A stretch of 64,000 bases of DNA from positions 62,001 through 126,000 of the forward strand of contig CANLNK010000004.1 of the NCBI GenBank assembly GCA_947492575.1. Direction: 5' to 3'. Source of the stretch: an uncultured Thalassotalea sp. (GTDB lineage: Bacteria > Pseudomonadota > Gammaproteobacteria > Enterobacterales > Alteromonadaceae). The notes below the pieces were generated by a model, which saw only the letters and a program-made list of their open reading frames with translations, made no database searches and was not told where the DNA came from. Made by a program: the position numbers and the translations under genes. This document shows, piece by piece, positions 23,399 through 33,675 of this stretch (positions are counted from its first letter, which is position 1; each line of letters starts with the position of its first letter).

Positions 23399-23594
23399 AA
23401 ATTACCTTTTTAGTAGCTCCCCTTGCTGAAACTTGCCTTTAAAAATCTCATTGCCCCCCTATATTGAAGCTACTTTTCCATTAGTTTTTCTTATCCGAAA
23501 AACGTAATTTTTTTCGTTTGTTTAACATAATAAAGATCTGGATAATGCGCGCTTCGCAACCAGATACCATTTTTTATAGGAGTTACAAACACTA

Positions 23595-23861
23595 ATGGAT
23601 GCTTTATTCTTTGATACCTTAAGTTGGCTAGGTTTAGCTATTTGTATCGGAGCGTTTTTTATTAAAGATATTTTTATGCTTAGGTTAGCTACATTAGTGG
23701 GTTGTACATTAATGGGCGTTTATTACACGCACATCGATGTTGCTCAAGGTATGGTATCAAATGTGATACTGGTGTTAATTAATGCTTTTTACTTACTGAA
23801 GCGAAATGCTGAAGAAAATGAAGCAGAGCAAATACTAGAGGATGCTCGCACTTCGACTTAA
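23595..23861 (+). CDS. YgjV-like small inner membrane protein
   Basis: 88 residues with three hydrophobic segments (about 5-25, 29-47 and 52-70) and an acidic cytosolic tail. The pattern L-G-L-A-I-C-I-G-A-F...G-V-Y-Y-T-H resembles YgjV-type inner membrane proteins, whose function is unknown. AGGAG lies about 10 bases upstream. It is a single gene closed by a strong terminator at 23882, and the first core-type gene after the tRNA. Confidence 0.6.
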   Translation: MDALFFDTLSWLGLAICIGAFFIKDIFMLRLATLVGCTLMGVYYTHIDVAQGMVSNVILVLINAFYLLKRNAEENEAEQILEDARTST

Positions 23862-23881
23862 AAGTCTACATTAAATAAAAA

Positions 23882-23907
23882 CGCCCCTTATTGGGGCGCT
23901 TTTATTT
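23882..23907 (+). terminator. Rho-independent terminator
   Basis: CGCCCC-TTATT-GGGGCG followed by a T-rich run, directly after the gene at 23595. Confidence 0.85.
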
Positions 23908-23943
23908 ATAAATACACATCTTACAGCTATTAAGATTGTACTT

Positions 23944-24078
23944 TTATTCTGATTTCTCAGTGATAACATCCGTATTACCTGCTATCGATGTATTACTTAA
24001 CATCGCTGAAACCGCTAAAAATAACACGGCAAAAATAACAGTTGTTAATTTAAATCCTTTCGAGCTTGGTCTATTCAT
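23944..24078 (-). CDS. Small secreted or membrane peptide, 44 residues
   Basis: ATG at 24076-24078 and stop at 23944-23946. The peptide has a basic N-terminus (N-R-P-S-S-K-G), a hydrophobic core (V-I-F-A-V-L-F-L-A-V) and a possible signal-peptidase site before G-N-T-D. AAGG lies about eight bases before the ATG. This makes it more likely than the opposite-strand frame at 23936-24133. Function unknown. Confidence 0.45.
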   Translation of the reverse strand: MNRPSSKGFKLTTVIFAVLFLAVSAMLSNTSIAGNTDVITEKSE

Positions 24079-24370
24079 CTGCAAAACCTTTTTCTCGAGT
24101 TGCTTATTTTTGTTAACTAATTACAACATTTAAAAATCTATCTGAATGGAAATTGATTTTCAATGATTTATTTTAGATTTTGTTAAAAATAATGGTGTTG
24201 TACGAAATAACGAGCGAAACGCTCAAAAAGTACGAATAAAGTCGTGGTTTAATTGATACACAAGCGACTTGTTTTTGTATAAATCAAAATCCACAACTCG
24301 CAATATAACTCATTCAACTAACGTTAATATGAGGAATCAAAAAGTTCATTCCGACAAACACGTATAGGTA

Positions 24371-27049
24371 TTAAAAATATCGTGCAAGCACTTCAAGAAG
24401 CACACCAGTTTTAACTGGCTTTTCTATGAAGCTATCAACTAAATGAACATGACCTGCCTCAACCTGACTATCAGAAATACCTATGATAGGGATTTTGTTA
24501 CCAGTTTGGTTTTGTTTATTAGCAATTGCATCAAAGAGCCTAGTTTCGGAGCAATTAATCTCGCAACATTCAATGAAGATAAGATCAAAAGGTGACTTCC
24601 CTAGGTACTCCAGCAACGAGTCTGTTACACCGTTAAAGTGCCTCACAGTGCAGCGAGACTTCATCAATAAATCACTAATTTGCTCTTCAATATCTCTATC
24701 TTCGCAAACAATTACTATTTCCTTATTTGCAATAGATAGTGGCCAACTATTCAAATTCGTGTTTGTTAGGTTTGTATCCAATGGCAGTTTGACTGAAGCA
24801 CTTAACATATAATTTCCTGCTTCGGGCACCAGAGATAAGTTAATGTTACCTTCTAATTGTTGGCAAATTTCTGTTGCAATTGTCATCGACGTGGATAAAT
24901 TTTCGAATTCACGTTCGGCAATTTGCGCAGGCAGGTGACTGTGACTATCGCCAAGCCCGTTATCGGTAAGCACAATAAATATAGAAGCGCTTCCTTGTTG
25001 GTGGCGATGGGCTTTAACAGAAACGGCCAAATTTTCGGTATTAAATATCAATGCGCCGTTATGGGTCAGCGCTACAATCAGCTGTTGCAAGCGCTGCTGG
25101 TCCGCAATCACAAAGCGAGGTAAACTATCGTCAAAATAAAACGCTACATGTCTAGCTAATCCTTTTCTATTTGCATTTAGCATCACTTCCATTTGCTTTA
25201 AAAAGAGCAAAAAGTCAAAGCTTTGATTACTAAACTCCAAGCCTCCAGCTTCCATCGCAGACAAATCTTGAAGGTGCTCAATAGTTTGTAACAAACTTGT
25301 TGATACACTACTGATGTTATCGACTAGTTCAAGCTCTTCCTCTTTCCCTTGTGCAGTCACTCTCAATTGTGTAATCAGAGAATTTAACGCATTTATCGGT
25401 GTCTTCAAGTCGCTGTTGAGGTTAGCTAGCAATGCACTTTTTCCTTTACTTTCTTGCTCAGACTGTTCTTTTTGAAGAATTAGCTCATGCGTTTTATCTT
25501 TTACTTTCCGGTTAAGCTCGGTTGTATAAGCCGTCATTAATAGAATGAGTAGTTGATATAACAAGCCACCCACTGTACAACCAAGTAATACGCCCCAGTT
25601 CAACCAGTTTCTTGGCTGAGCCAGCCAAGCTTGAGCCTCAGCAATCGTCAGCTGCCAGTTGCGACCAAATTCATTAAAATCAATCGTTTTCAGTAATCGA
25701 TTTTCAGGGACTGCCGCCATTCCAAACAAATAAAAAGGTTCATTTCTAGAGATATCTTTAAAGCTGACCGCCACGGATTTGGCAAAGCTTTGCTCCGCTA
25801 ATTTTGCTAATGCTGGCTCTGCTTGAATCACCGCGGCAATAAAACCATTAATCTGTGAACCATTCTCCTTGGTTATAAAACCAAAAGGGTTAAGCTGTGG
25901 CTTGTTTACAATAGGAAGGAATAAATAGACATCCAAATAGGCTGATTCACCCACTATTTTCGCAAGCGGCGCTGTACTCGCAATAGACTCGTTAGTCATC
26001 GCCGATTGAAGTGCCGTGGCAAATCGTTCATCAGCCAATAAATCTCCGCCATAAATCGCATGATAGCTATTTTTGCCATAGGAATAGTAAACCGGCGCGA
26101 AATAATCGTACGTTTTTTTTATCGTACGAGGTGCTTGCGAGCCTAAAATTGATAGAGAAGTTGCTAATTCAGCGCTTGCAGCGCTTTCAAAACTTTGTTT
26201 CTGGCTTTCACTTATCAAAGGTATCCATTGTAGAGCGACTACTGTATTGGTTCGTAATAAATGTGTCGAAAACTCATTAAATTCATTCACAGTAACGTTA
26301 TCACTGGCTTGAAAGAAAGCTTGAAGTGCAGACAGTTGAAGCTTAATTTCTGCCAGCTCATCAACTACAGCTCTTTCAATTTCATTACTCGCGAAATAGA
26401 AATCATCGTAGCGTTTGTGTTGATAGTCGTTATGCGAAACACGAAATAAAAAGCTCAGCGCACAAACTGCTAAACAGGAAGCTCCTATTACTTGGTAGCG
26501 TTTATTGCGGGATATTTGTGGTAGCTCAGTTAAAAAAACTAACACTGGCAAAAGGAAAACTGCGACTAACTGGCTTAACGACCAGCTTAGAATGAGCGTG
26601 TAAACAAGACCTGATTGCTTGTGTTCATTCGAAACAAATACTAAGACCAAGACCCCTATCGCGACGACTAAACTACTAACAGGTCCAAGTTTAATGAGAA
26701 AGTTAGCTAATTTGAGTCGGCTAGCAAGCCAGTCATTGTCAAGCCTTTCTTTGCTTGTTAGCTGCAGCGCTAGCATACATTGCAGTGTAATGGACAAGCC
26801 CGCAATAATCCCCAATTCTGGAGTTAACTTCACATCGAATGCTGAATATCCGGCGAGAGCGACACCCAGTAAACAAAGGAAAAATGCGGGAAGTGCCGAA
26901 AGATTTCGGTAGGCGACCAAAGCAGTCGCGACGCCGGCTGCTGCGCCCAGAAAGTTAATGGGCGAAACAGGCGTAATGCTCCAAAAAATTATAGCGAAGA
27001 CAACCACCAACGCAGTTGTCGACAATACAAAATCTGAAAGCTTAAGCAT
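24371..27049 (-). CDS. CHASE-domain hybrid histidine kinase homologue, catalytically degenerate
   Basis: 892 residues. An N-terminal multi-spanning membrane part (about 1-205) is followed by a periplasmic CHASE sensor (about 215-470), one more membrane helix (about 485-510), a coiled coil, a HisKA-like helix, an ATPase-like domain and a receiver domain. The phospho-accepting histidine is missing: the usual S-H-E is N-S-D, with Ser546 in its place. The ATPase G2 box (G-x-G-L-G-L) is absent. The receiver aspartate is replaced by Glu827 in I-F-I-E-C, while its lysine (E-K-P) is kept. The reading frame is intact, so it is probably a signalling pseudokinase rather than a dead gene. GAGGGAA precedes the ATG; divergent from tkt. 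Confidence 0.8.
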   Translation of the reverse strand: MLKLSDFVLSTTALVVVFAIIFWSITPVSPINFLGAAAGVATALVAYRNLSALPAFFLCLLGVALAGYSAFDVKLTPELGIIAGLSITLQCMLALQLTSKERLDNDWLASRLKLANFLIKLGPVSSLVVAIGVLVLVFVSNEHKQSGLVYTLILSWSLSQLVAVFLLPVLVFLTELPQISRNKRYQVIGASCLAVCALSFLFRVSHNDYQHKRYDDFYFASNEIERAVVDELAEIKLQLSALQAFFQASDNVTVNEFNEFSTHLLRTNTVVALQWIPLISESQKQSFESAASAELATSLSILGSQAPRTIKKTYDYFAPVYYSYGKNSYHAIYGGDLLADERFATALQSAMTNESIASTAPLAKIVGESAYLDVYLFLPIVNKPQLNPFGFITKENGSQINGFIAAVIQAEPALAKLAEQSFAKSVAVSFKDISRNEPFYLFGMAAVPENRLLKTIDFNEFGRNWQLTIAEAQAWLAQPRNWLNWGVLLGCTVGGLLYQLLILLMTAYTTELNRKVKDKTHELILQKEQSEQESKGKSALLANLNSDLKTPINALNSLITQLRVTAQGKEEELELVDNISSVSTSLLQTIEHLQDLSAMEAGGLEFSNQSFDFLLFLKQMEVMLNANRKGLARHVAFYFDDSLPRFVIADQQRLQQLIVALTHNGALIFNTENLAVSVKAHRHQQGSASIFIVLTDNGLGDSHSHLPAQIAEREFENLSTSMTIATEICQQLEGNINLSLVPEAGNYMLSASVKLPLDTNLTNTNLNSWPLSIANKEIVIVCEDRDIEEQISDLLMKSRCTVRHFNGVTDSLLEYLGKSPFDLIFIECCEINCSETRLFDAIANKQNQTGNKIPIIGISDSQVEAGHVHLVDSFIEKPVKTGVLLEVLARYF

Positions 27050-27324
27050 AAAGACGTTCCCTCGGTCTTTTACAACGACTTAGCTATACTATCAACTCAC
27101 CCAACAAAGTTGAACGATTAACTCACAAAGCTTTCGTTCTCTGTGTAATTGCGCGTGTTGCAGCACAACTTTTCTTACGCAAATTCTATGTTGAATTTCA
27201 TTTGCAACCATATAGCAATTAATTAACAAATATAAGAGAAATTCATTTGCAGTGGCGCTATTGCTGAGAGAGAATACGTGCCACTTTAGCGTTAATAATT
27301 AGATAAATAGTATTAGGAGCAGTT

Positions 27325-29307
27325 ATGCCAACTCGTCAACAACTGGCAAATGCGATTCGTGCGTTAAGCATGGATGCCGTTCAAAAAGCAAAATCAGGAC
27401 ATCCGGGCGCCCCTATGGGTATGGCCGATATTGCGGAAGTTCTATGGCGAGACTTTCTAAAGCATAACCCAGCAGACCCAAATTGGAGCGACCGCGACCG
27501 CTTTGTATTGTCAAATGGTCACGGCTCAATGCTTATCTACTCTTTACTTCATTTAAGTGGTTACGACTTGCCAATGTCGGAACTTGAAAATTTCCGTCAG
27601 CTTCATTCAAAAACACCAGGTCACCCTGAATATGGTTACACACCAGGTGTTGAAACAACGACAGGTCCATTAGGTGCTGGTATCTCAAATGCTGTAGGCA
27701 TGGCGATTGCGGAAAAAACACTTGCTGCACAATTCAACCGCGAAGGCCACGATATCGTAAACCATTTCACATACTGTTTCTTAGGTGACGGTTGTTTAAT
27801 GGAAGGCATTTCACATGAAGCATGTTCATTAGCTGGTACGTTAGGCCTAGGTAAATTAATTGCTTTCTGGGACGACAACGGCATTTCTATTGACGGCCAT
27901 GTTGAAGGTTGGTTCACCGAAGACATTCCAGCGCGTTTCGAATCTTATGGCTGGCATGTTATTAGTGGTGTTGATGGCCACGACTCTGTTGCTGTAGCAA
28001 ATGCTATTGAGCAAGCGAAAGCGATCACAGACAAACCGACGATGATTTGTTGTAAAACGATTATTGGTTTCGGCTCACCAAATAAGTCAGGCTCTCATGA
28101 CTGTCATGGTGCCCCTTTAGGTGACGACGAGATTGCAGCAGCACGTGAGTTCTTGAACTGGCCACACGCACCATTTGAAATTCCAAGCGATATTGCTGAT
28201 GCGTGGAACCAAACAGAAAAAGGCACTGGTGCTCAATCTAGCTGGAACGAGAAATTCGCTGCATACCAATCAGCTCACCCAGAACTTGCAGCTGAGTACG
28301 AGCGTCGTGTTATCAAAGGTGACTTACCGGCAGATTTCGAAGCAAAAGCAAGTGCGTTTATTCAAGAATGCCAAGAGAAAGGCGAAAACATTGCCTCTCG
28401 TAAAGCTTCTCAAAACGCTATCGAAGCATTCGGTAAAGTATTACCTGAATTGTTAGGTGGTTCTGCTGACCTTGCTGGATCTAACTTAACCTTGTGGTCT
28501 GGTTCAAAAGGTATTCAAGAAGACCCAGCAGGTAACTACATTTTCTACGGTGTACGTGAATTCGGTATGAGCGGCATCATGAACGGTATTTCATTACACG
28601 GTGGTTTCATTAATTACGGTGCAACATTCATGATGTTCATGGAATACGCACGTAACGCTGTTCGTATGTCTGCATTAATGGGTATTCAAAACATTTTCGT
28701 TTACACCCATGATTCAATCGGCCAAGGTGAAGATGGTCCAACGCACCAACCAATCGAGCAGTTAACCAACTTACGTACGACACCAAACATGGTGACATGG
28801 CGCCCAGCAGATGCAACGGAAGCTGCGGTTTCATGGAAAAACGCAGTTGAGCGTCAAAAGGCACCAACATCATTAGTATTCTCTCGCCAAGGTTTGCCAG
28901 CGCTTAGCCGTACTAATGAGCAAGTAGAAGACATCGCAAAAGGTGGTTACATTATTAAAGACAGTGATGGCATGCCAGAAGTAATCTTAATCGCTACAGG
29001 ATCTGAAGTTAGCTTAGCATTAGCGGCTGCAGAGCAACTTGGCAGTAAAGTTCGTGTTGTATCTATGCCTTCAACTAACGTATTCGACACGCAAGATGCG
29101 GCATACAAAGAATCAGTGCTACCAAGTGCGGTGACAAAACGTGTTGCGATTGAAGCTGCTCACACTGACTTCTGGTACAAATACGTTGGCTTCGCTGGTG
29201 GCGTAGTAGGCATGACAACATTTGGTGAATCAGCACCAGGTGGCGACTTAATGAAACACTTCGGTTTCACAGTCGACAATGTTGTTAACACGGTAAACAG
29301 TCTGTAA
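27325..29307 (+). CDS. tkt: Transketolase
   Basis: 660 residues, normal length. A thiamine-diphosphate enzyme that moves two-carbon ketol units between sugar phosphates in the pentose phosphate pathway. Visible markers are the N-terminal [12 protein letters not shown], the ThDP/Mg motif [12 protein letters not shown] and the transketolase signature T-H-D-S-I-G[10 protein letters not shown]. AGGAG lies nine bases before the ATG. It opens the tkt-epd-pgk-fba cluster and is followed by its own terminator. Confidence 0.98.
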   Translation: MPTRQQLANAIRALSMDAVQKAKSGHPGAPMGMADIAEVLWRDFLKHNPADPNWSDRDRFVLSNGHGSMLIYSLLHLSGYDLPMSELENFRQLHSKTPGHPEYGYTPGVETTTGPLGAGISNAVGMAIAEKTLAAQFNREGHDIVNHFTYCFLGDGCLMEGISHEACSLAGTLGLGKLIAFWDDNGISIDGHVEGWFTEDIPARFESYGWHVISGVDGHDSVAVANAIEQAKAITDKPTMICCKTIIGFGSPNKSGSHDCHGAPLGDDEIAAAREFLNWPHAPFEIPSDIADAWNQTEKGTGAQSSWNEKFAAYQSAHPELAAEYERRVIKGDLPADFEAKASAFIQECQEKGENIASRKASQNAIEAFGKVLPELLGGSADLAGSNLTLWSGSKGIQEDPAGNYIFYGVREFGMSGIMNGISLHGGFINYGATFMMFMEYARNAVRMSALMGIQNIFVYTHDSIGQGEDGPTHQPIEQLTNLRTTPNMVTWRPADATEAAVSWKNAVERQKAPTSLVFSRQGLPALSRTNEQVEDIAKGGYIIKDSDGMPEVILIATGSEVSLALAAAEQLGSKVRVVSMPSTNVFDTQDAAYKESVLPSAVTKRVAIEAAHTDFWYKYVGFAGGVVGMTTFGESAPGGDLMKHFGFTVDNVVNTVNSL

Positions 29308-29328
29308 TTACCAATTATCTTGATTTTT

Positions 29329-29355
29329 AGGCGCCTCTTTAGGCGCCTTTTGTTT
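29329..29355 (+). terminator. Rho-independent terminator after tkt
   Basis: AGGCGCCT repeated around a CTTT loop, then a T-rich run. Confidence 0.8.
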
Positions 29356-29404
29356 TACACTATGAGCATTCGCATAGAGTTAAAACGCATGCAAACAGCA
29401 AATT

Positions 29405-30424
29405 ATGTCAATAAATATCGCTATTAATGGCTTTGGACGCATTGGTCGCAGTGTTGCCAGAGCTTTATTTGAAAATGGACGACAAGAAGAATTCAACCTT
29501 GTTGCCATTAACGAGCCTGCTGATGCCAAAGGTATTGCTCACCTTTTTAAATATGACACGACCCATGGTCGCTTTCCTTTTTCTGTGTCCCATGAAAATG
29601 ACAAACTACTTGTTGCAGGTACGGAAATAGCGCTGAGCCATGAAACCTCGCTTGAGCACCTTCCGTGGCAGCAATATGACGTTGATATTGTGCTTGATTG
29701 CACCGGTAAGTTTTCTACGAAAGATGAAGGGTTGGCGCAAATACATCAAGGGGCTAAAAAGGTACTATACTCACACCCCGCGTCTCAAGATGTTGATGCA
29801 ACGATCATCTATGGTATTAACCAACAAACGCTTGATGAAAGCCACACAGTCATCTCAAACGGATCCTGCACAACCAACTGCATCGTGCCAGTTATTAAGG
29901 TGATTGCCGATGCATTCGGTGTAGAGAGTGGCACGATAACCACTATTCATTCATCAATGCATGATCAACAGGTTATTGATGCATACCATAGTGATTTAAG
30001 AAGAACGCGTGCCGCAAGCCAATCAATTATCCCTGTTGATACAAAACTAGCGATAGGGATTGAGCGCATACTTCCTGAGTTTAAGGGACGCTTTGAAGCG
30101 ATCGCTGTGCGCGTGCCGACGATAAATGTTACCGCCATGGATTTGAGCTTAACGGTCAATACCGATGTAACTATCGAAGACATTAACGAAGCGATAATAA
30201 AAGCACAAAACAACGGACTCGCCGGTATCCTTGGCTATACCGAAGAGCCTTTAGTTTCAGTCGATTTCAATCACGATTCTCATTCTTGTATTGTTGATGG
30301 CAATCAAACTCGCGTTAGCCACAAAAGGCTAGTCAAAATGTTAGTTTGGTGCGACAACGAATGGGGATTTGCCAACAGAATGTTAGATACCGCCAGTGAA
30401 CTGGCGCAGTTTATTCAAAAATAA
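29405..30424 (+). CDS. epd: Erythrose-4-phosphate dehydrogenase
   Basis: 339 residues of the GAPDH superfamily: N-terminal Rossmann motif G-F-G-R-I-G-R, catalytic S-C-T-T-N-C. Insertions and the position between tkt and pgk match Epd rather than glycolytic GAPDH. It oxidises erythrose 4-phosphate to 4-phosphoerythronate in de novo pyridoxal phosphate synthesis. It ends 15 bases before pgk, so the two are probably cotranscribed. A glycolytic GAPDH role cannot be excluded from sequence alone. Confidence 0.9.
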   Translation: MSINIAINGFGRIGRSVARALFENGRQEEFNLVAINEPADAKGIAHLFKYDTTHGRFPFSVSHENDKLLVAGTEIALSHETSLEHLPWQQYDVDIVLDCTGKFSTKDEGLAQIHQGAKKVLYSHPASQDVDATIIYGINQQTLDESHTVISNGSCTTNCIVPVIKVIADAFGVESGTITTIHSSMHDQQVIDAYHSDLRRTRAASQSIIPVDTKLAIGIERILPEFKGRFEAIAVRVPTINVTAMDLSLTVNTDVTIEDINEAIIKAQNNGLAGILGYTEEPLVSVDFNHDSHSCIVDGNQTRVSHKRLVKMLVWCDNEWGFANRMLDTASELAQFIQK

Positions 30425-30439
30425 TTTGGGGAGCTACAA

Positions 30440-31618
30440 ATGTCAGTAATTAAAATGAGTGATTTATCACTTAAAGACAAGCGCGTGCTTATTCGCGAAG
30501 ACTTAAATGTGCCCGTAAAAGACGGTGAAATCACCTCTGATGCGCGTTTAAAAGCTGCACTACCTACCTTAAAGCAAGCGCTTGAAGCTGGTGCGAAGGT
30601 TATGGTGATGTCACATTTAGGTCGCCCGACCGAAGGTGAGTACGATGACGCATTTTCATTAAAGCCTGTGGCAGATTACTTAGCCGCCGCGCTTAACTAC
30701 CCTGTTCGTCTTGTTAAAGACTACTTGGACGGTGTTGAAGTCAATACTGGTGAATTGGTTATCTTTGAAAATATCCGTTTTAACGTTGGCGAAAAGAAAA
30801 ACGATGCAGCGCTTTCAAAACAACTTGCTGCCCTTTGTGATGTTTACGTGATGGATGCGTTTGGCACGGCTCACCGTGCACAAGCAAGTACTCACGGTGT
30901 TGGCCAATTTGCACCAGTTGCTTGTGCAGGTCCATTATTAGCTGCTGAACTAGACGCATTAGGCAAAGCATTAGACAACCCTGCTCGCCCACTCGTTGCC
31001 ATTGTTGGTGGCTCAAAAGTATCAACCAAACTGACAGTTTTAGACTCTTTGTCTAAAGTAGTTGATCAGCTTGTAGTGGGTGGTGGCATCGCAAATACAT
31101 TTGTAGCAGCTGCAGGCAACAATGTCGGTAAATCACTTTTCGAAGCGAACCTGATTGATGAAGCGAATCGCTTGACTCAAGCAGCGCAAGCTAATGATGG
31201 TGATATTCCGGTTCCATCAGACGTAGTTGTTGGTAAAGAGTTTTCAGAATCTGCAGAAGCAACATTAAAAGCCGTTAGCGACGTTGCTGATGATGATATG
31301 ATCTTTGATATCGGTCCAGACTCTGCTGCCGCTTTAGCAGAAATCCTGAAGAAGGCAGGCACTATCGTATGGAATGGCCCTGTTGGTGTTTTCGAATTTG
31401 ATCAATTTGGTGAAGGTACAAAAGCTATTGCTAATGCCATTGCTGACAGCGACGCATTCTCTATTGCTGGTGGTGGTGACACGTTGGCGGCCGTTGACAA
31501 ATACCAAATCGCTGACAAAGTATCGTACATCTCTACAGGTGGCGGTGCTTTCCTTGAGTTCTTAGAAGGTAAAAAACTACCAGCAGTTGCTATGCTTGAA
31601 GAGCGCGCTAAAAGCTAG
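30440..31618 (+). CDS. pgk: Phosphoglycerate kinase
   Basis: 392 residues, usual length. It transfers phosphate between 1,3-bisphosphoglycerate and ADP in glycolysis. Markers are R-E-D-L-N-V-P near the N-terminus, S-H-L-G-R-P, the G-G-S-K-V-S-T-K segment, and the nucleotide-site G-G-G-D-T close to the C-terminus. GGGGAG precedes the ATG. It is the distal gene of the epd-pgk unit; a terminator lies about 100 bases downstream after a repeat tract. Confidence 0.98.
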   Translation: MSVIKMSDLSLKDKRVLIREDLNVPVKDGEITSDARLKAALPTLKQALEAGAKVMVMSHLGRPTEGEYDDAFSLKPVADYLAAALNYPVRLVKDYLDGVEVNTGELVIFENIRFNVGEKKNDAALSKQLAALCDVYVMDAFGTAHRAQASTHGVGQFAPVACAGPLLAAELDALGKALDNPARPLVAIVGGSKVSTKLTVLDSLSKVVDQLVVGGGIANTFVAAAGNNVGKSLFEANLIDEANRLTQAAQANDGDIPVPSDVVVGKEFSESAEATLKAVSDVADDDMIFDIGPDSAAALAEILKKAGTIVWNGPVGVFEFDQFGEGTKAIANAIADSDAFSIAGGGDTLAAVDKYQIADKVSYISTGGGAFLEFLEGKKLPAVAMLEERAKS

Positions 31619-31622
31619 TCTA

Positions 31623-31691
31623 CTCCTAACAAGGAACTCCTAATAAATAATTCCTAATTAAGGAATCCTAATAAAGGCTTTCTAATAAAAG
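31623..31691. repeat. Degenerate tandem repeats after pgk
   Basis: About five imperfect copies of a CCTAATAAA-type unit, spaced about 14-17 bases, between the pgk stop and its terminator. No function assigned. Confidence 0.5.
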
Positions 31692-31720
31692 TTTGGCTTT
31701 TTGCAAGAATAAGTTAACTA

Positions 31721-31758
31721 AAAGCCCGAAGAGCAATCTAACTCTTCGGGCTTTTTCT
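31721..31758 (+). terminator. Rho-independent terminator after pgk
   Basis: AAAGCCCGAAGAG pairs with CTCTTCGGGCTTT around an eight-base loop, followed by T-rich sequence. Confidence 0.88.
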
Positions 31759-32298
31759 TTTTTAATATATGAGTAAAACCTACAGTATTGCGATTGCAGT
31801 TCCACTCTCATGTTTTCATATACACACGGTTATTCCTTCTGAACTTGGCCCTACGCTGTTTTTCTGCTGTCTTGAGCTTTGATATCACCGAATATTCATT
31901 ACTAAGCTCACGTCATAAGCGTACCTTTCCTCTCTGTGAGTCTCATTTTTAAGAAATTATGATTTTCTGCCTCACTCATCTTGATACGAACTGTCGTAAT
32001 TTAACGCCAATCAACCGCATCAAAACGTAGCAAAAGCTGTAACACACCAACAAGACAATCATATAGCTTGTAATTTTTCGAACATTATTTTTATTGGTAG
32101 GCAATTGCCGAATTAAATCAAATAAACCATCCGTTTTACCGTTCACTTCTGATACAATGCGCAACAATAAATGTAAACTTTCAAGACGAATTACATTTAA
32201 TTGAGGTATGGCAACAAGCGTTGATAAACGCTACGCCACGTACCTATACAAAATTAGTACTCAACACTTACACCAAGACATCACTTAGGAGCAACTTC
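31759..32298. other. pgk-fba intergenic region
   Basis: No gene I can support. A minus-strand TTG frame at 31976-32167 has one hydrophobic stretch but no ribosome site. The end of the region must hold the fba promoter and leader. Confidence 0.4.
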
Positions 32299-33363
32299 AT
32301 GGCTTTAGTTTCCATGCGTCAAATGCTAGATCACGCGGCTGAATATGGATATGGTATTCCTGCATTTAACGTTAACAACTTAGAACAGGTTCGTGCGATT
32401 ATGACCGCAGCAAGTGACACGGATAGCCCTGTCATTATGCAAGCTTCAGCTGGCGCTCGTAAGTACGCAGGCGCACCTTTCTTACGCCACCTGATTTTAG
32501 CGGCTATTGAAGAGTTCCCACACATTCCTGTTGTAATGCACCAAGACCATGGTACGTCGCCAGCAGTTTGCCAGCGCTCTATTCAGTTAGGTTTCTCATC
32601 AGTAATGATGGATGGTTCATTAGGTGAAGACGGTAAAACGCCAACATCGTATGAATACAACGTTGATGTAACCCGTCGCACGGTTGAAATGGCACACGCA
32701 TGTGGTGTATCGGTAGAAGGTGAGTTAGGTTGCCTTGGCTCATTAGAGACTGGTATGGCTGGTGAAGAAGATGGTATTGGCGCTGAAGGCGTATTGACCA
32801 AAGAGCAAATGCTGACGGATCCAGAAGAAGCAGCAGACTTCGTAAACAAAACACAAGTAGATGCACTTGCTATTGCTTGTGGTACATCACACGGTGCTTA
32901 CAAATTTACACGCCCGCCAACAGGTGACATTTTAGCAATCGACCGCATTAAAGCGATTCACGCGCGTATACCAAATACTCATTTAGTTATGCACGGTTCT
33001 TCTTCTGTTCCACAAGATTGGTTATCAGTAATCAACGACTTTGGCGGCCAAATTCCAGAAACCTATGGTGTGCCGGTTGAGCAAATCCAAGAAGGTATTA
33101 AAAATGGTGTTCGTAAAGTTAACATCGACACCGATTTGCGCTTAGCGGCGACAGGTGCAATTCGTCGATTCATGGCAGAAAACCCAAGTGAATTTGACCC
33201 ACGTAAATACCTAGCAAAATCTACAGAAGCTATGTACGAAATCTGTAAAGCACGCTACGAAGCGTTTAACACTGCTGGTAATGCGAGCAAAATCAAACCT
33301 ATCTCACTTGACGATATGTTCACCAAATACCAAGCAGGTGAACTTAACGCACTGATCAAATAA
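32299..33363 (+). CDS. fba: Class II fructose-bisphosphate aldolase
   Basis: 354 residues. A zinc-dependent aldolase that cleaves fructose 1,6-bisphosphate. Markers are the zinc-site M-H-Q-D-H-G, the E-G-E-L-G-C-L-G segment, G-T-S-H-G-A-Y and the phosphate-binding M-H-G-S-S-S-V-P and N-I-D-T-D-L. ATG 32299, preceded by AGGAG, gives the standard length; the longer frame from 32221 adds 26 unsupported residues. Last gene of the tkt-epd-pgk-fba cluster, apparently with its own promoter. Confidence 0.97.
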   Translation: MALVSMRQMLDHAAEYGYGIPAFNVNNLEQVRAIMTAASDTDSPVIMQASAGARKYAGAPFLRHLILAAIEEFPHIPVVMHQDHGTSPAVCQRSIQLGFSSVMMDGSLGEDGKTPTSYEYNVDVTRRTVEMAHACGVSVEGELGCLGSLETGMAGEEDGIGAEGVLTKEQMLTDPEEAADFVNKTQVDALAIACGTSHGAYKFTRPPTGDILAIDRIKAIHARIPNTHLVMHGSSSVPQDWLSVINDFGGQIPETYGVPVEQIQEGIKNGVRKVNIDTDLRLAATGAIRRFMAENPSEFDPRKYLAKSTEAMYEICKARYEAFNTAGNASKIKPISLDDMFTKYQAGELNALIK

Positions 33364-33426
33364 TTCAGTGTGAGTTAGCTGTGTCGTCACTTGTCCATTT
33401 TGCATAGGTGCCGCGTAACAGAAATG

Positions 33427-33452
33427 AAAAAGAGCCGAAAGGCTCTTTTTTT
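33427..33452 (+). terminator. Rho-independent terminator after fba
   Basis: AAAAGAGCC-GAAA-GGCTCTTTT with a T run. Confidence 0.88.
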
Positions 33453-33675
33453 ATGTCTACCTTTTTACGCCCACTTTTTTATCTCTATTTGAATTAGCAC
33501 GCTTTAAACATGTTCTGCTATTGCTCTTTCAAACAGTGCTTAACTAATTGAAGACAGCCTTATTGTTTTAACAAAATTATTACATATTCACGCTACCCTA
33601 TAGGTAAATTATTTAGTCTGCTATATAATTGCGCAGCATAACTACATACCAACAAAGAATAAAATGGAGTTTTTT

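Noticed and set aside
1-23400. CRISPR array or cas genes
   Set aside because: No regularly spaced direct repeats were seen; the Cas4-like domain belongs to a DUF2779 protein, not to a CRISPR locus.
1-23400. Insertion sequence or transposase in the island
   Set aside because: No transposase-like or integrase-like protein is encoded; only the 18-bp inverted repeat hints at a mobile unit.
23936-24133. Plus-strand 65-codon frame
   Set aside because: No ribosome site, and it overlaps the better-supported minus-strand 44-residue peptide.
27118-27230. Possible riboswitch upstream of tkt
   Set aside because: No recognisable conserved riboswitch core; treated as ordinary promoter and leader.
31976-32167. 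Minus-strand 63-codon frame with one hydrophobic stretch
   Set aside because: TTG start, no ribosome site, no recognisable family; lies in the fba promoter region.
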